Of a stretch of DNA of 64,000 nucleotides, positions 21,926 to 33,019 are shown piece by piece. This DNA comes from Bromus sterilis (taxonomy: Eukaryota > Streptophyta > Magnoliopsida > Poales > Poaceae). The DNA is taken from the NCBI GenBank assembly GCA_950022295.1, contig OX465601.1, positions 72,177,501-72,241,500 of the forward strand, in the 5' to 3' direction. The position numbers were made by a program, and so were the translations under genes. Position 1 is the stretch's first letter. Every line of letters begins with the position of its first letter. The notes under the pieces were generated by a model, which saw nothing but the letters and a program-made list of their open reading frames with translations, was not told the origin of the DNA and ran no database searches.

Positions 21926-22924
21926 GGACTACCTCGCCACGGCGCGGCCACCCTACGGCCAGTCCTACTTCGGCTACCCCACCGGCCACTACACCGACGA
22001 CCGCATCATCATCGATTTCATCGGTAATTTCCAGATTAGTCCGTCAAGAGTTTGGGCTGCCGCGTCCTGGGTTTGAGATTTGATTGATTTGGTTTTTTTT
22101 TCTGGTGCCCGCAGCGCAAGAGTTTGGGCTGCCACCGCTGCCCCCGTCCAAGGCCAAGAACGCCAGTTTCGAGCAGGGCGCCAACTTCGCCATCACCGGC
22201 GCCACGACGCTCGACAGCGAGTTCTTTGAGAAGCGGGTCCTCAGGATGAGCTTCTGGAACTCCGGCTCACTCTTCAACCAAATCCAGTGGCTAGGCGACC
22301 TCAAGCCCTCATTTTGTAACTCCACCCAAGGTACAGGAAAACGTATTGTTTCCATTCATCCACATTGTAGTTCTATTTCATTGACGTTCATGTGTGACTT
22401 ATGTTCCCATTTTTTTGTGTATGCAGAATGCAATGACTTCTTTGCCAAGTCGTTGTTCAACTTTGGAGAATTGGTGGGAAATGACTACAACGCGCCACTC
22501 TTCGCCGGGAAGTATCTCAGGGAGGCCTACAACCTGATGCCTCATGTGGTTCAGGGAATCTCAGATGGCGTCAAGGTAATATCTGCATCGTCTTTGCTGG
22601 TTTTCCAGCATGCTGAGCGGCGTAGCTTTGTTCTAATTCCTTTGGCGTGCTGCAGCAATTGATTGTTGAGGGCGCAAAGGATTTGATTGTGCCTGGAGTG
22701 ATGCCATCTGGGTGCTTTGTACCTGAGCATGTATGTTGACCCTAAGGAGGGGTACGGTCAGCGTAGTGGCTGCCTCAAGCGATTCAACACACTTTCATGG
22801 GTGCACAATGCGATGCTGAAGCACACACTAGAGAAGCTTTGTGCCAAACACCCTGGCGTGAGGATCATATATGGGGATTACTTCGCACCAGTTATCCAGT
22901 TCTTCTTTCGGCCTGAGAAGTTTG
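21926..22924 (+). pseudogene. GDSL esterase/lipase pseudogene (truncated, frameshifted)
   Basis: Four exon-like blocks with good splice borders: about 21926-22023, 22115-22330, 22427-22575 and 22656-22924. They translate to typical plant GDSL-family sequence: PPYGQSYFGYPTGHYTDDRIIIDFI, then EFGLPPLPPSKAKNASF with GANFAITGATTL, then GELVGNDYNAPLFAG carrying the GxND block, then LIVPGVMPSGCF. The first block with the catalytic GDS motif is absent. Near 22722 about five bases are missing against the family, which shifts the frame and gives a stop at 22738. The last exon with the catalytic Asp-His block is not found downstream. Intact relatives are secreted hydrolases of about 360-390 residues. 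This copy cannot make an active enzyme. Confidence 0.85.
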
Positions 22925-23426
22925 GTGAGTTCCCAAGTTCTTTATTTTGTGTCGTAAATTTTTTGTCACTTATAAATAATTATAAATTTGTTGATGTGAT
23001 GATTTAGTACTGCTAGAAAACTTGAGGTGTCTGATATTATGTTGCTGAACGTTAGCTTTGTCAGTGCTATGTTTGAGATATGAATTTGAGTATTTAACTA
23101 TGTTCTTCTGAGATGCAATAAAAGACATTGATAAGTAGGTTTTTCGGTGTCTTAGACAGTACCATATATCTTCTGTGTGTTTAACAGTTGACGCATCATA
23201 CTCTTGACTATACACCAGACCCATCCATGCTCTCGCTTGTGCATGTTCCAAGCTGTGGCATAATTTATAATAATACATATTGTGTTCAGCCCATATAAAA
23301 TTGTCCACAACATATGTAGAATCATCTTGATGGCTAAATGGGAGGTTTAGATCCGCTAGCAAGAGAAAATCCTTACATCATATTGAAAACAATCGTAAGA
23401 ATCTGTGATGGTGTATCTATAGAACG

Positions 23427-23500
23427 TCAATATTAATATATCATGTCATATTGAAACGAGTTGTGACTCGTTTCAATATGACATGATATACTAATATTGA
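23427..23500. repeat. Near-perfect hairpin, 35-bp arms with 4-base loop
   Basis: Arms 23427-23461 and 23466-23500 are reverse complements with a single mismatch; the loop is tgtg. It could be a MITE core or a small-RNA precursor. No target duplication is evident. Confidence 0.85.
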
Positions 23501-23647
23501 TCCTTACTATATACTGACTCATTTTGTTTGTTGTGATGATGAGTACAAGCACAAAATTTGTTTGTGGTGGATCTAGCTATTTTTAGAACCATCAGTTATT
23601 TGCCTCGAGCAATGGGATTAAAATCAGTTATGTGTTGTGCAGCAAAT

Positions 23648-23673
23648 ATCTTGAGAGTGACCACTCTCAAGAT
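23648..23673. repeat. Short inverted repeat (11-bp arms)
   Basis: ATCTTGAGAGT and ACTCTCAAGAT separated by GACC. An isolated small hairpin in the intergenic stretch. Confidence 0.6.
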
Positions 23674-24152
23674 TTTGATGTATGGTTCCAGCCATGATTT
23701 GTAGCATAGTGTAGTCCAGGTATAGCCTGTAGTGTCGTTTTCCCTTTTGCGGTGGAAATATATGGTTACTTAAGTTCAGAGAAAACATTTTAGCCTCTCC
23801 CTTCTGCTCCTGTTTTTTTTTCTATATCCTTCATACCATTATTGTGTTAACTAAGTAAATGTACTGTGAGCACACTAAACAAGTGTATTAGTGGGATTTA
23901 GAGAATAAGAGGTTGAGATCAATTGTATTTTGTTCATGTGCCATTTGGATTTACCCTTCTCAGCAAGCCATCAGCCGCTCTAAATTTTTATTGGATGGAT
24001 CCTTGGTAAAGTACGTACAGCCAGGTGTGAGCATATTGATGTGCCGTTGCTGCCTTTTCATCTATAATGAAAAATGAGAATTGGGATCTATGTGTTTCTT
24101 TCGCGTGTTTTGCAAACCGCATGCATGTCAGGTCTGATTTGCTAATGGTGGT

Positions 24153-24311
24153 TACATGATCTCAAGTCTAATTTGTAATGTGCTCTTTACTTTGTGTTTC
24201 GCAAATCTGCTAGTGATTGATGTGCTTTATTACTTTGTGTTTCAGAAACTGCAATGCATATCAAGCCACTTTTCGGTCAAATTTGAGAGCTATGGTAGTA
24301 GCTACAATCCG
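24153..24311 (+). repeat. Duplicated block, copy 1 (copy 2 at 26812-26999)
   Basis: Shares 'catgatctcaagtcta', 'gtgctctttactttgtgttt', 'gattgatgtgctttattac' and 'aagccacttttcggtcaaat' with 26812-26999. A TTTCAG acceptor-like site precedes a frame reading KLQCISSHFSVKFESYG, so the block may derive from a gene exon, but I do not recognise the protein. Copy 2 has about 30 extra bases in the middle. Confidence 0.7.
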
Positions 24312-24781
24312 GAAATAAGAACCATGGGAGAATCCCTTGCTCCTCAGCCATTTGGAACTCTCGGCCGTCGTATCGAAAACTTTATGTGTTCTGGACCGTC
24401 CGATCTTGCTCGGGAACGACCTCGGCCGTCGGATAGAAGCCCTCCCTTGTAGCAAAGAATAGTATCACTCCCGGCATGCTCGTCGGCGGGATGGTGCAAT
24501 GCGCAACTCCGACGCGGTTCCTCGTTGATTGGACATCATTCATGCGCAACCCTGGCGCCCACTGAGTACTGCCTCGGCTAAAACCTCCCTCGGTGAGCAC
24601 CATCTTCATCTTGTTTCTTTGCTTCGGCTACTGTAGGGGACATGGCCGTGGCGTGCTCGTCTGGTTGATGCTCTATGCCCTTTTCTTGCATCGGTTCCTA
24701 ATTGAGCTTTTTAGTAGTGGATCCATGCTATTCTAGGGTTGGCAGGCTGCTATTCGTGTTTAGTTGCTATCATAGGAGCTC
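24312..24781 (+). other. Promoter-like non-coding stretch
   Basis: Contains 'ctcggccgtcg' words at 24361 and 24421 and a pyrimidine-rich leader-like segment with 'aaaacctccctcggtgagc' near 24578. It resembles a gene 5' region, but no gene follows in any frame. Confidence 0.35.
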
Positions 24782-25143
24782 CTGTGATGCTCTGGTTTAC
24801 ATGTGGATGCCCTGGTCCTATAGCTATGCTCCATGATTTGCTAAATTGATCAGTGGCGTTCGTGCTAGGGCGATGACGATTGACCATGGCTGAAATAAGC
24901 GATCCTTTGAGCAATCGAGGAACCCGTGGGTATCAAGTTGGATCCTCCCTCTTGTCTCTAGAATCCTTTTTGATCCTGTGATACTTATTGTTCTGTCCTT
25001 GGATGGTCATTCTTATTGAGTGATAACCAGCGCAACTCCATTGTATTAACAGATTGATCTAGGGATAAGAGATGACGGGGGTAGGTTATATGATTGACGA
25101 AAGGCGAATCTGAGCCCACTATGCAATGAACTCTGGACCCTTT
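24782..25143 (+). repeat. Tandem duplication, unit 1
   Basis: Matches 25202-25686 along its whole length: 'acatgtggatgccctggtcc', 'cagtggcgttcgtgctaggg', 'ctcttgtctctagaatcctt' and 'gatgacgggggtaggttata' appear in both, in order. Unit 1 lacks the 135-bp segment at 25433-25567 present in unit 2. Confidence 0.75.
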
Positions 25144-25201
25144 TTATTTGTATCTAAAGGTGTTGCTTATTTATGTTCCAGTGTTTATAGCCGTCTTATG
25201 T

Positions 25202-25686
25202 GGTTTACATGTGGATGCCCTGGTCCTATAGCCATCCTCCTGGATTTGCTAAATTTATCAGTGGCGTTCGTGCTAGGGTGATGATGATTAGCCGTGGCTG
25301 AAATAAGTATGCCTTTGAGCAATTGAGCCATCTGTGGGTATCAAGTTGGATACTCCCTCTTGTCTCTAGAATCCTTTTTGATCCTGTGATACTTGTTGTT
25401 TTGTCCTTGGATGGTTATCTCATTGTTAGAACCTGGGACAAAATGAACCCTTCTCAGGGTGCTTCCCTTCTCAGCCGTCGGATTAGTGTTCCAAACAAAT
25501 CCTGCTCGTTAGATCTTCAGGTGGATCGATCCTGGCTGTTGGATCCCAGCTTATGTGACAATCAACTGATAACCAGGGCAGCTACACTGTATAAACAGAT
25601 TGATCTGGTGATAATAGATGACGGGGGTAGGTTATATGATCGAGGAAAGGAAAATCTGAGCCCAATGCAATGAACCCTGAACCCTC
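25202..25686 (+). repeat. Tandem duplication, unit 2, with internal ~135-bp segment
   Basis: Second copy of 24782-25143. Between 'atctcattgtt' and 'gataaccag' it carries a segment (about 25433-25567) homologous to 21489-21640. Either that segment inserted here or it was lost from unit 1. No gene is supported; the frame 25323-25673 is a chance reading. Confidence 0.7.
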
Positions 25687-25778
25687 TTTTTTTCACTTGT
25701 GATGATTTTTTATATAATTTTCTTTTAGCAGTGAGCAAGCTTTTGAAATGAATAAGCCCTCACTCATGTTTTCCTCTC

Positions 25779-26340
25779 GTGGAAGCTTTCTTTTCCTCTC
25801 ACACCTCGATGGCACTGACTTTGGACAAACCCTCTGCTACGTACGTCTTCTGGAATCTGCACCCCCCCTTCGCAGCTGAGCTCCACCAGCCAGGTAAGTC
25901 CTCACTCATGTATGTTTGTAGACATGGTCTCTTTTTCCTTTTGATCTCTAACCGTGTGTCCACACCTGGTAACTCTCCTGGACCCATCTCTTTTGTTCAG
26001 GTCGCCATGGCCAACGAACAACCCTGTGTCAATGGCTTGCCAGGTTCCGTTGGCTCCACCAACAGCTGTACTACAAAGGTACTCGGCAGGAGGATCACCA
26101 GGTGGACATGAAACGAAGGCCGAGTCATCCGCGACACGAGCGCCGTCCTCTCCTCGCGTGGCCACCTTCATCCCGCCCATGTCCTCCACTCACCTCCACC
26201 TGGTAAGCAAAGTCGTCTCTTTACTGTCCAGGTACATGAAATGCTTATGTTCTCTCTGTCCCTTCCTCCATTGTCGATTGCTCACTAGGTTGGGTCCATG
26301 TCTACAGCACGACTCAGGTCAATATTTGGGTAGATTATGA
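25779..26340 (+). other. Possible decayed gene fragment with splice-like borders
   Basis: An open stretch from ATG 25809 (MALTLDKPSATYVFWNLHPP) runs to a GTAAGT donor-like site at 25893. A 'gttcag' acceptor-like site precedes 'gtcgccatggcc' at 26001, and a GGTAAG donor-like site occurs near 26201. The translated pieces match no family I recognise. Codon character is weak. It may be a captured exon fragment. Confidence 0.25.
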
Positions 26341-26811
26341 TGTTTGTTATTTTAAGTAGAAATTTGCACATGTTGTGGTAATGCTATGTGTTGGTAGATT
26401 TAAATATTTAGCGAAATATTGGTTCAGGAAATGGACATTTGCTTTAGAATGTGGTTTCTCTTAGGAGATAAATACTCTTATGTAACCCAAAAACACATAT
26501 ATATTAGTTAAATTTGAAATATACGAGAACTTCCTACATCAGTGTAGTTCATGTTGGTAACCCAAAAACACATATACATCAGTTAAAAATTGAAAATTCG
26601 AGAACTTCCGAGATCTGAATGCTTATTAATTTTGTTCAGAGGTGTGAAAGCCATCAATATCTTGCTTATGTTTCTTACCATTCATGTAGTATATACGAAT
26701 TGATTGTTGACCTTTCTGTTTGCTGCTTATAGACGTCACTATAAGCGTCATTGTTCTCTAATGCTTGCTTAGACCTCATAAAAGTATTATCTTTTATGAA
26801 TGAATGTTGGC
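26341..26811. other. Intergenic, nothing recognised
   Basis: AT-rich. A short repeat 'taacccaaaaacacatatat' occurs at about 26485 and again with one change at about 26558. No gene is supported. Confidence 0.4.
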
Positions 26812-26999
26812 ATGATCTCAAGTCTAAATTGTAATGTGCTCTTTACTTTGTGTTTCACAAACTGCATGCATATCATGCTAGGTTTCCTTTTGGCAAAATC
26901 CGCTAATGATTGATGTGCTTTATTACTTTGTGTTTCAGAAACTGCAATATATATCAAGCCACTTTTCGGTCAAATTTGAGAGCTATGGTAGCGGCTACA
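26812..26999 (+). repeat. Duplicated block, copy 2 (copy 1 at 24153-24311)
   Basis: See copy 1. It ends in 'gagctatggtagcggctaca', after which the two copies diverge. Confidence 0.7.
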
Positions 27000-28969
27000 A
27001 ATGTCAGTTTACTTCTGAATTTGCATAATTAGGATTTACATTACAAGGCTGACAAGGTTCTCAACTAGGAGATGATTGCAATGAAGGCACTTACTAATTT
27101 AAGATGGGTATATTCTGAATTTTAATTCTGTTGGTTTATGAAACTGCATAAGATTTTATATCCCCTCAACTCTTTTTACTTCCGCATGATTCCTTATGAA
27201 GATTCACAAAAGTGGTTAGTTCTGTGTAAATTAATGCACTTTTGGCCAGATATATGTTGTCAAAATCACATCGAGGTTGTGGCTGATTGTGCAACAGAAT
27301 CTCGAGTTTGATTTATTATTTATATAGTTTCATTAGTTTGGTATTTATATTATGCTTAATGCTCAAAATTTTCACCTGAAAATATTATTAATCGATCAAA
27401 TAAATTTCAGCTTAGTTCTCGAGATTATTTTGTTAGACTAGGAAATGGAGCTTTTTTGTCCGCCATTTTCATTAGAAACTACATAAATCTTCTCCCGTTT
27501 AGTTAGCCTTTGCTGCTCCATTTAAAATCTCCTCCCGCTTGAAAGTCTTTGGTTGTGCTTGACCCCTTTGTGGTGCTGACTGGTGTGCCGCCCCGTTGAG
27601 AGCCAGCATAAAGAAAGGAAGTAGACCTAGCCATGGGGAGCACTTGTGTACACATAATTAGGGGGTCATAGATTTGTGTAGCTAGCTACCATGGCTAGCT
27701 TGTGTCTGCTGCAGAAATAGATCGAGTGGTATTTTAATTTTTCTCCACCTAAAGATTTTTTTGTTATTTCATTTTGAATACCTAGCCAAGCATCGTTTCA
27801 TTCACGTGAATCTCAACATTTGACAATGACCTCAAAGAGATAGCGGTGCATCTACATAAATCACAATTTGACAAATAGTTAAATGCCCTATATTTTAGTA
27901 TTTGTTTCGTATTCCTATTTTTTGTTCTTATATCAAACTTATATCTTTTTTTGCAAAATTATAAGTGCAAATGATGGTGATAGGCGTTGCTATAATCTAT
28001 CATTAGAAACACGTTAACAGTCATTGCTATAATCTATCATTTTTAAAGTGAGTGGTTTATTTATTAGGTCTGCTTTATGTTATTTCTGTTCCAGTTTTAA
28101 TATTTATTTTTAAGGTTTGCTTCCGGGTGTTCTAATTTGAGAGTTTCTGCCCTACTTTTGGTAATACCTCCATCAAAACTAGGAAGACGTGTTTAGTGTT
28201 GTTGTGCATTTTTTTTGCCATGCTTGTGGATATACCATTTTGGGTTGCAAAATTTAATTTGTTTCCATTCTAGGTTCACTTCCATCTCTTCAGAATTCTG
28301 TCAACAGGTCTTTTGGACAACACCTCGACGAGCAAGGTCTTCAGGGAGAGCTATCCAATACACTATTATTACCATATACCATAGAAGAACTGTATATATT
28401 GGTTCTCTTAGCCTACTGTTAGGACTTGCTTTTGGTATACCATGTGACACTTTTCTATGACATGCTCAAAGTGATGTAATTAACCAAACCATTACTGTTA
28501 TTAGTGCTTAGTTCCTCCTATATCTTTTTCTGAAAAATTCAAATGATGGAATCAATGGTTTATATTTCCTTTAATCTGTGGAATATATATTTTGTACCCA
28601 GTAGTGGACTGGGTGGGTGGTACCATCGCTCTTTGCTATTCTTGTAACAATCTGAATAGATATGAATCATGTTCTATCAAGTTGGATATAACTGTCACTA
28701 CATTGTAAATAAGTTATGTGCCGCAATTCTTCTTTGCTTTTGGTATAAGCATTTTTCCTGTTCATCATGTCAACTTATAGAATTTGAAGAGTGACCTATC
28801 GTGTTGGATAGTCATTGGAATGTGTGTATTGATTTAGTGTTTATGAAAACTTGATATATTAGATTGATATACACAACTACTGTATTATTGAAATACATAT
28901 GACTATACCGGCAGCGACGCTGACGGATGTGGCAAGCCGCACTTCCTACCTAGTTATAGAAAAAGGTTG
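27000..28969. other. Intergenic, about 2 kb, nothing recognised
   Basis: AT-rich DNA without a credible frame on either strand. The open frame at 28215-28460 has no coding character and no recognised domain. No terminal repeats were seen. Confidence 0.45.
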
Positions 28970-29110
28970 GAGTGAATGTTAGGATTTCTATAGGAAGTAG
29001 TATAAAAATTCCTATGAGAAAAATTCCTATAGGAATAATTCCTATGAATCAAATGAATAATGTAGAAAAAAATCCTATAGAATAAAATCTTCCAAAAATC
29101 CTATGAAATT
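28970..29110. mobile_element. Remnant of an hAT-like MITE with repeated 'attcctat' words
   Basis: About seven variants of (a)attcctat(a/g) or its complement within 140 bp, a pattern common in the ends of a Triticeae MITE group. It lies about 350 bp upstream of the EBP1 leader. Ends and target duplication not defined. Confidence 0.4.
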
Positions 29111-29447
29111 CGAGCCTTTAGTGAGAGCGTTTTACAAAAGAAAAAAAGTGTTCCACACGTGGCCACACAGAACCCTCGCGTGGTCCACCTGTAAGTACGT
29201 AACTACTACTAGAACCAACGGAGCCTTGGCCCACCCAGCGGAGAGGCGCTGCATCCCCGCTAAACCCCTGGACCCACCGCTCAGCGTCTGTCACCTCCGC
29301 ACGCACGGCTCACGTGACGCTCCCTCGCTTGTACCAAGCCCTAGCCACTACAAGCGGCCGCCACCGTCTATCCCCCAAGCTGCGAGCCCCCGCTTTTCCA
29401 TTCTAATCCGCCCCCTCCCGAGACGCCAAACCCTTCCAAACCCTTCC

Positions 29448-29466
29448 AAACCCTAACCCTAAAACC
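29448..29466 (+). promoter_or_regulatory. Telo-box in the EBP1 promoter/leader
   Basis: AAACCCTAACCCTAAAACC, two overlapping AAACCCTA units. Telo-boxes near the transcription start are known for plant ribosomal-protein and translation genes, which suits a growth-linked gene such as EBP1. Three 'aacccttcc'-like repeats precede it. Confidence 0.65.
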
Positions 29467-29537
29467 TCCACCCTCCCGCCGCCGCCGCCGCCTGATTCCC
29501 CTCCCAAGCCGCCGCATCCCCTGTCCGGCTTGAAGCG

Positions 29538-29652
29538 GTGAGGAATTCCCAGACTCTTCTCGCGTGTCCTGTGCTCGATTCGGGCAGCTTCGTGCTTTCC
29601 CCGGGTGTTTTCCTCGCCATTTTCCAACCTTTTCGGGCGTTTTTTTTTTCAG
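29538..29652 (+). other. Probable 5'-UTR intron of the EBP1 gene
   Basis: AAGCG|GTGAGG at 29538 is a good donor. A run of T followed by CAG at 29650-29652 is a strong acceptor, and the start codon follows immediately. The predicted intron is 115 bp. It explains why the in-frame upstream ATG at 29605 need not be in the mRNA. Confidence 0.55.
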
Positions 29653-32426
29653 ATGTCGTCTGACGAGGAGGTCAGGGAGGAGAAGGAGCTCGACCTTTCC
29701 TCCAACGAAGTCGTCACCAAGTACAAGACCGCCGCCGAGATCGTCAACAGTAATCTCACCTTTCTTAACCATCTTATTTTGATGTTTTCCGTCGTCCCGC
29801 GCGTTGAGATTTTTAGTTTGCCACGCCACGAAATGTCGTTGTCTTTGTTATTGGGCTATGCTGTCCCAGGTTCTGCCGTGTATTTTTAGACTTTGCTGAA
29901 ATTTAGCTGTTTCGTGATTAGCTATGCAGAAGTTTATGTTCTAGGCGTTGTATTTACTCAGTTAATACTGTCAAGAAAGATGTGGACTATCAGTACAGCT
30001 CCCTGCAGCAGAATGAGATTGTTAACACGGTTAAGAGTTCTGATGTTCTGGCTGTAGTTTTATGACACTCGGTAGCATAATTTGTTTGCTCCATTTCGTT
30101 GGTGATGATGCTGCACTCTACTCTGTTATGTTCACCTTCATGTAATTTCAAAATTCAGTGTGCGCGCCATTCTTTGTTTGCTTCATTTTGTTGGTGATGA
30201 TGCACTTTGCTCTGTTATGTTCACCTTCATGTAATTTTAAAATTCATTGTGCATGTCATTCTTTGTTTGCTCCATTTTGTTGGTGATGATGCACAATACT
30301 CTGTTATGTTCACATACATGCAATTTTAAAATTCAGTGTGCATGTGCTGAGAAAGGCTGTAATTGTAGTGTTAGGTTCTTAAGTGTCTTGGATTGGGCTG
30401 TTTCTGTGGGATGAGTGATGTCATATGAATGTGCATATGCTTGCGTTGATATGTATGATGTCATCAGATATCTAATTCCTAGTTGATATTTATTGGGGAA
30501 CAGAGGCTTTGAAGTTGGTATTGTCAGAGTGCAAGCCAAAAGCCAAGATTGTTGACATCTGTGAGAAGGGTGACAATTTCATAACAGAGTAATGCATCCA
30601 GTTTTGTCTTTGATGTCATCTTCCTTATTGTTTCATTTGCTGGATTCCTGATTACATTGTGTTTCCTGTTGATGACAGGCAAACTGGGAATGTCTACAAG
30701 AACGTGAAGAGGAAGATTGAAAGGGGCATTGCTTTCCCCACATGTGTATCTGTGAACAACACAGTCTGTCATTTCTCCCCACTTGCAACTGATGATTCTG
30801 TACTCGAAGAAAATGACATGGTTAAGATGTATGTTTCACTTTAACCTTTTCTACCATGTGTTTATCTTCTTATGTCATTATGCGTCTTGACGATTCTGCT
30901 CTCATTTGACAGAGATATGGCTTGTCATATTGATGGTTTTATTGCTGTGGTGGCTCATACACATGTCATCAAAGATGGGCCGGTTACTGGAAGAGCAGCT
31001 GATGTTCTTGCTGCTGCAAACACAGCAGCAGAAGTTGCAATGAGGCTTGTTAGACCTGGAAAGAAGGTACATTATGTACAGCTTGTCATTTTATTTCTGA
31101 TTGGTTGCTTTTCACAAGTCATCGTTTTCTTTTACTTTATTGTTGCCGATAGTTCTCTCTGGATGACTGCTCTTCTCCTCTCTCTTTGTAACGGTCTGCT
31201 GATATGCTGGCTTTATTAATAATCCACTTATTTTCTGCAGAACAAAGATGTCACTGAAGCAATTCAGAAAGTTGCTGCTGCTTATGATTGCAAAATTGTG
31301 GAAGGAGTTCTCAGCCATCAGCTGAAACAATTCGTCATCGATGGTAACAAAGTGGTACTTAGTGTGTCCAATGCTGATACGAAGGTGGATGATGCTGAAT
31401 TTGAAGAGAATGAAGTGTATGCCATTGATATTGTCACCAGCACTGGCGAGGGAAAGGTGATAATTGATCTCATTGGCATGATGATATTTTGGCCTGCATA
31501 TTTTCTTACATTTTTGTTGAACTATAATTCACAGCCAAAGCTATTGGATGAGAAGCAGACCACTATCTATAAGAGAGCTGTAGACAAGAACTATCACTTG
31601 AAGATGAAGGCATCGAGGTTCATCTTCAGTGAGATTAGCCAGAAGTTCCCAATCATGCCATTCACTGCTAGGTTTGTGAATACACATTAATTTTTGTGAT
31701 GCACTTTATTTTAGTCTACTAACGTGTGTTGTGAATTGTGGCAGGGCGTTGGAGGAGAAGCGTGCACGCTTAGGCTTGGTAGAATGCATGAACCATGAGC
31801 TTTTACAGCCGTACCCCGTTCTTCATGAGAAGCAAGGTAGTCATGATAATCCACTAAACATATTTTAGTATTCTGTGCAACTTGTGTCAGTCCCTTGGGG
31901 TTGTGATAGATCTTTTGAACTGTCTGTGTCCTGGTTGTCTACTTATTTGTCATCTTTTCTGATCTTAACTGATTTTAATTAGTCACCCTTCTTCCTTGCT
32001 TGTTTTGTCTCTTAATTGTTAATGTTTATGCAGGCGACCTGGTTGCCCATCTCAAGTTCACTGTGTTGTTGATGCCAAATGGGTCCGACAAGATAACATC
32101 ACATCCACTACAGCAATTGGAGCCCGTGAAATCAATCGAGGACAATGCTGAAATCAAGGCGTGGATGGCTTTGGGCACAAAGTCAAAGAAGAAGGGGGGT
32201 GGAAAGAAGAAGAAAGGTTTGCTTCGTTATCATTATGCTCCTCTGTTTAGTTGCTCTTGAATCTTGATACATGAGTTATTTTTCCTGATAGCTAGACTGG
32301 TTTCCATCTGTTGAAGTCCCATGAACTCACACGACTTCTCTCTTTTCTCTTCTAATAGGCAAGAAAGGAGATGCAGCAGAGGCAGAGCCCATGGAGGTTT
32401 CTAAGGATGCACCAGGCCAGGAATAA
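29653..32426 (+). CDS. EBP1: EBP1/PA2G4 homologue (ErbB3-binding protein 1, proliferation-associated 2G4)
   Basis: Nine coding exons: 29653-29749, 30504-30588, 30679-30828, 30913-31066, 31241-31456, 31535-31671, 31745-31836, 32034-32216, 32359-32426. Joined length is 1182 nt including stop, i.e. 393 residues, the usual plant EBP1 size. All introns are GT-AG and phases agree. The protein starts MSSDEEVREEKELDLSSNEVV and has the peptidase-M24 (methionine-aminopeptidase-like) fold. Recognisable parts are FPTCVSVNNTVCHFSP, VKIDMACHIDGF (residues 109-120), AANTAAEVAMRLVRPGKK and KLLDEKQTTIYKR. Near the C-terminus is a Lys-rich segment (KSKKKGGGKKKKG) of the type used for RNA binding and nucleolar targeting. 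The family lacks peptidase activity. Plant EBP1 promotes cell growth and division and associates with ribosomal RNA and pre-ribosomes (family knowledge). Ala114 sits where relatives usually have Gly. Intact, plus strand, 3.8 kb upstream of RanBP1. Confidence 0.95.
30081..30350 (+). repeat. Three tandem ~90-bp repeats in EBP1 intron 1
   Basis: Units begin with 'tttgtttgct(c/t)catt' at 30081, 30173 and 30262 (spacing 92 and 89). They share 'ttggtgatgatgca', 'ctctgttatgttcac' and 'aaaattca.tgtgc'. Intronic; no effect on the coding frame. Confidence 0.85.
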
Positions 32427-32802
32427 TTCTTGTTTTTTTGAATTGCTTCCGTTACGTTTGTACCTGCTCCTTTGCTGCATCTGATCGTGTCATATTACAT
32501 TCAGTTGTGGGAATTTCAGTACCTTTTTTGAAGTGTTCTTAATGGAAATGATCGATCCCGCTGCACATCACATCAAAGCACGAACTGATAATTATGTATG
32601 GTGTGCTGAATGCTTTCCTGTCGGCTCTGCTTATAAATCTGGCTGAAGTTCAACTCTTCTGTGATGTTTATCTGTGGCTAACGTTTTGGGTGTGGTTGTT
32701 TTGGTGTTTGACCTATTACTCTAGTACTGGATTTGTATGGATTTGTGGGATTAGTTATAAGAGAATTTTCTGTCTTGTCTCTTTTGAGGACCTTCGGTGA
32801 TA

Positions 32803-32883
32803 CTACCTCTGTCCTATGATGTAAGACGTTTTTACAAGTCTAATTAGCTTGTAAAAATGTCTTGTATTTATGGACGGAGGGAG
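32803..32883. mobile_element. Stowaway MITE (Tc1/mariner type)
   Basis: 81 bp with inverted ends ctacctctgtcc / ggacggagggag and flanking TA at 32801-32802 and 32884-32885. Inner arms pair through 'taagacgtttttacaag' and 'cttgtaaaaatgtctt'. The CTCCCTCCG-type end and TA duplication define Stowaway. It lies about 380 bp downstream of the EBP1 stop. Confidence 0.9.
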
Positions 32884-33019
32884 TATTTCTCTGTACGATC
32901 TTGGCATGGTACCCTTGTAATTTCGTCACTGTTGATGCCACCTTTTGCCCGTTGGTTGATATAGTTGGAAATAAAACAGATTTAGAGATGTGATATTTCA
33001 TCAACATTGGAAAATGGTA

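Larger units (their letters stand above)
22925..24152. other. Non-coding flank of the GDSL pseudogene
   Basis: AT-rich, no further GDSL exon and no other gene. It contains two short inverted repeats (listed separately). Confidence 0.5.

Noticed and set aside
29605..29652. EBP1 start at the upstream in-frame ATG
   Set aside because: Family members start MSS(D/E); the upstream part lies in a probable 5'-UTR intron.
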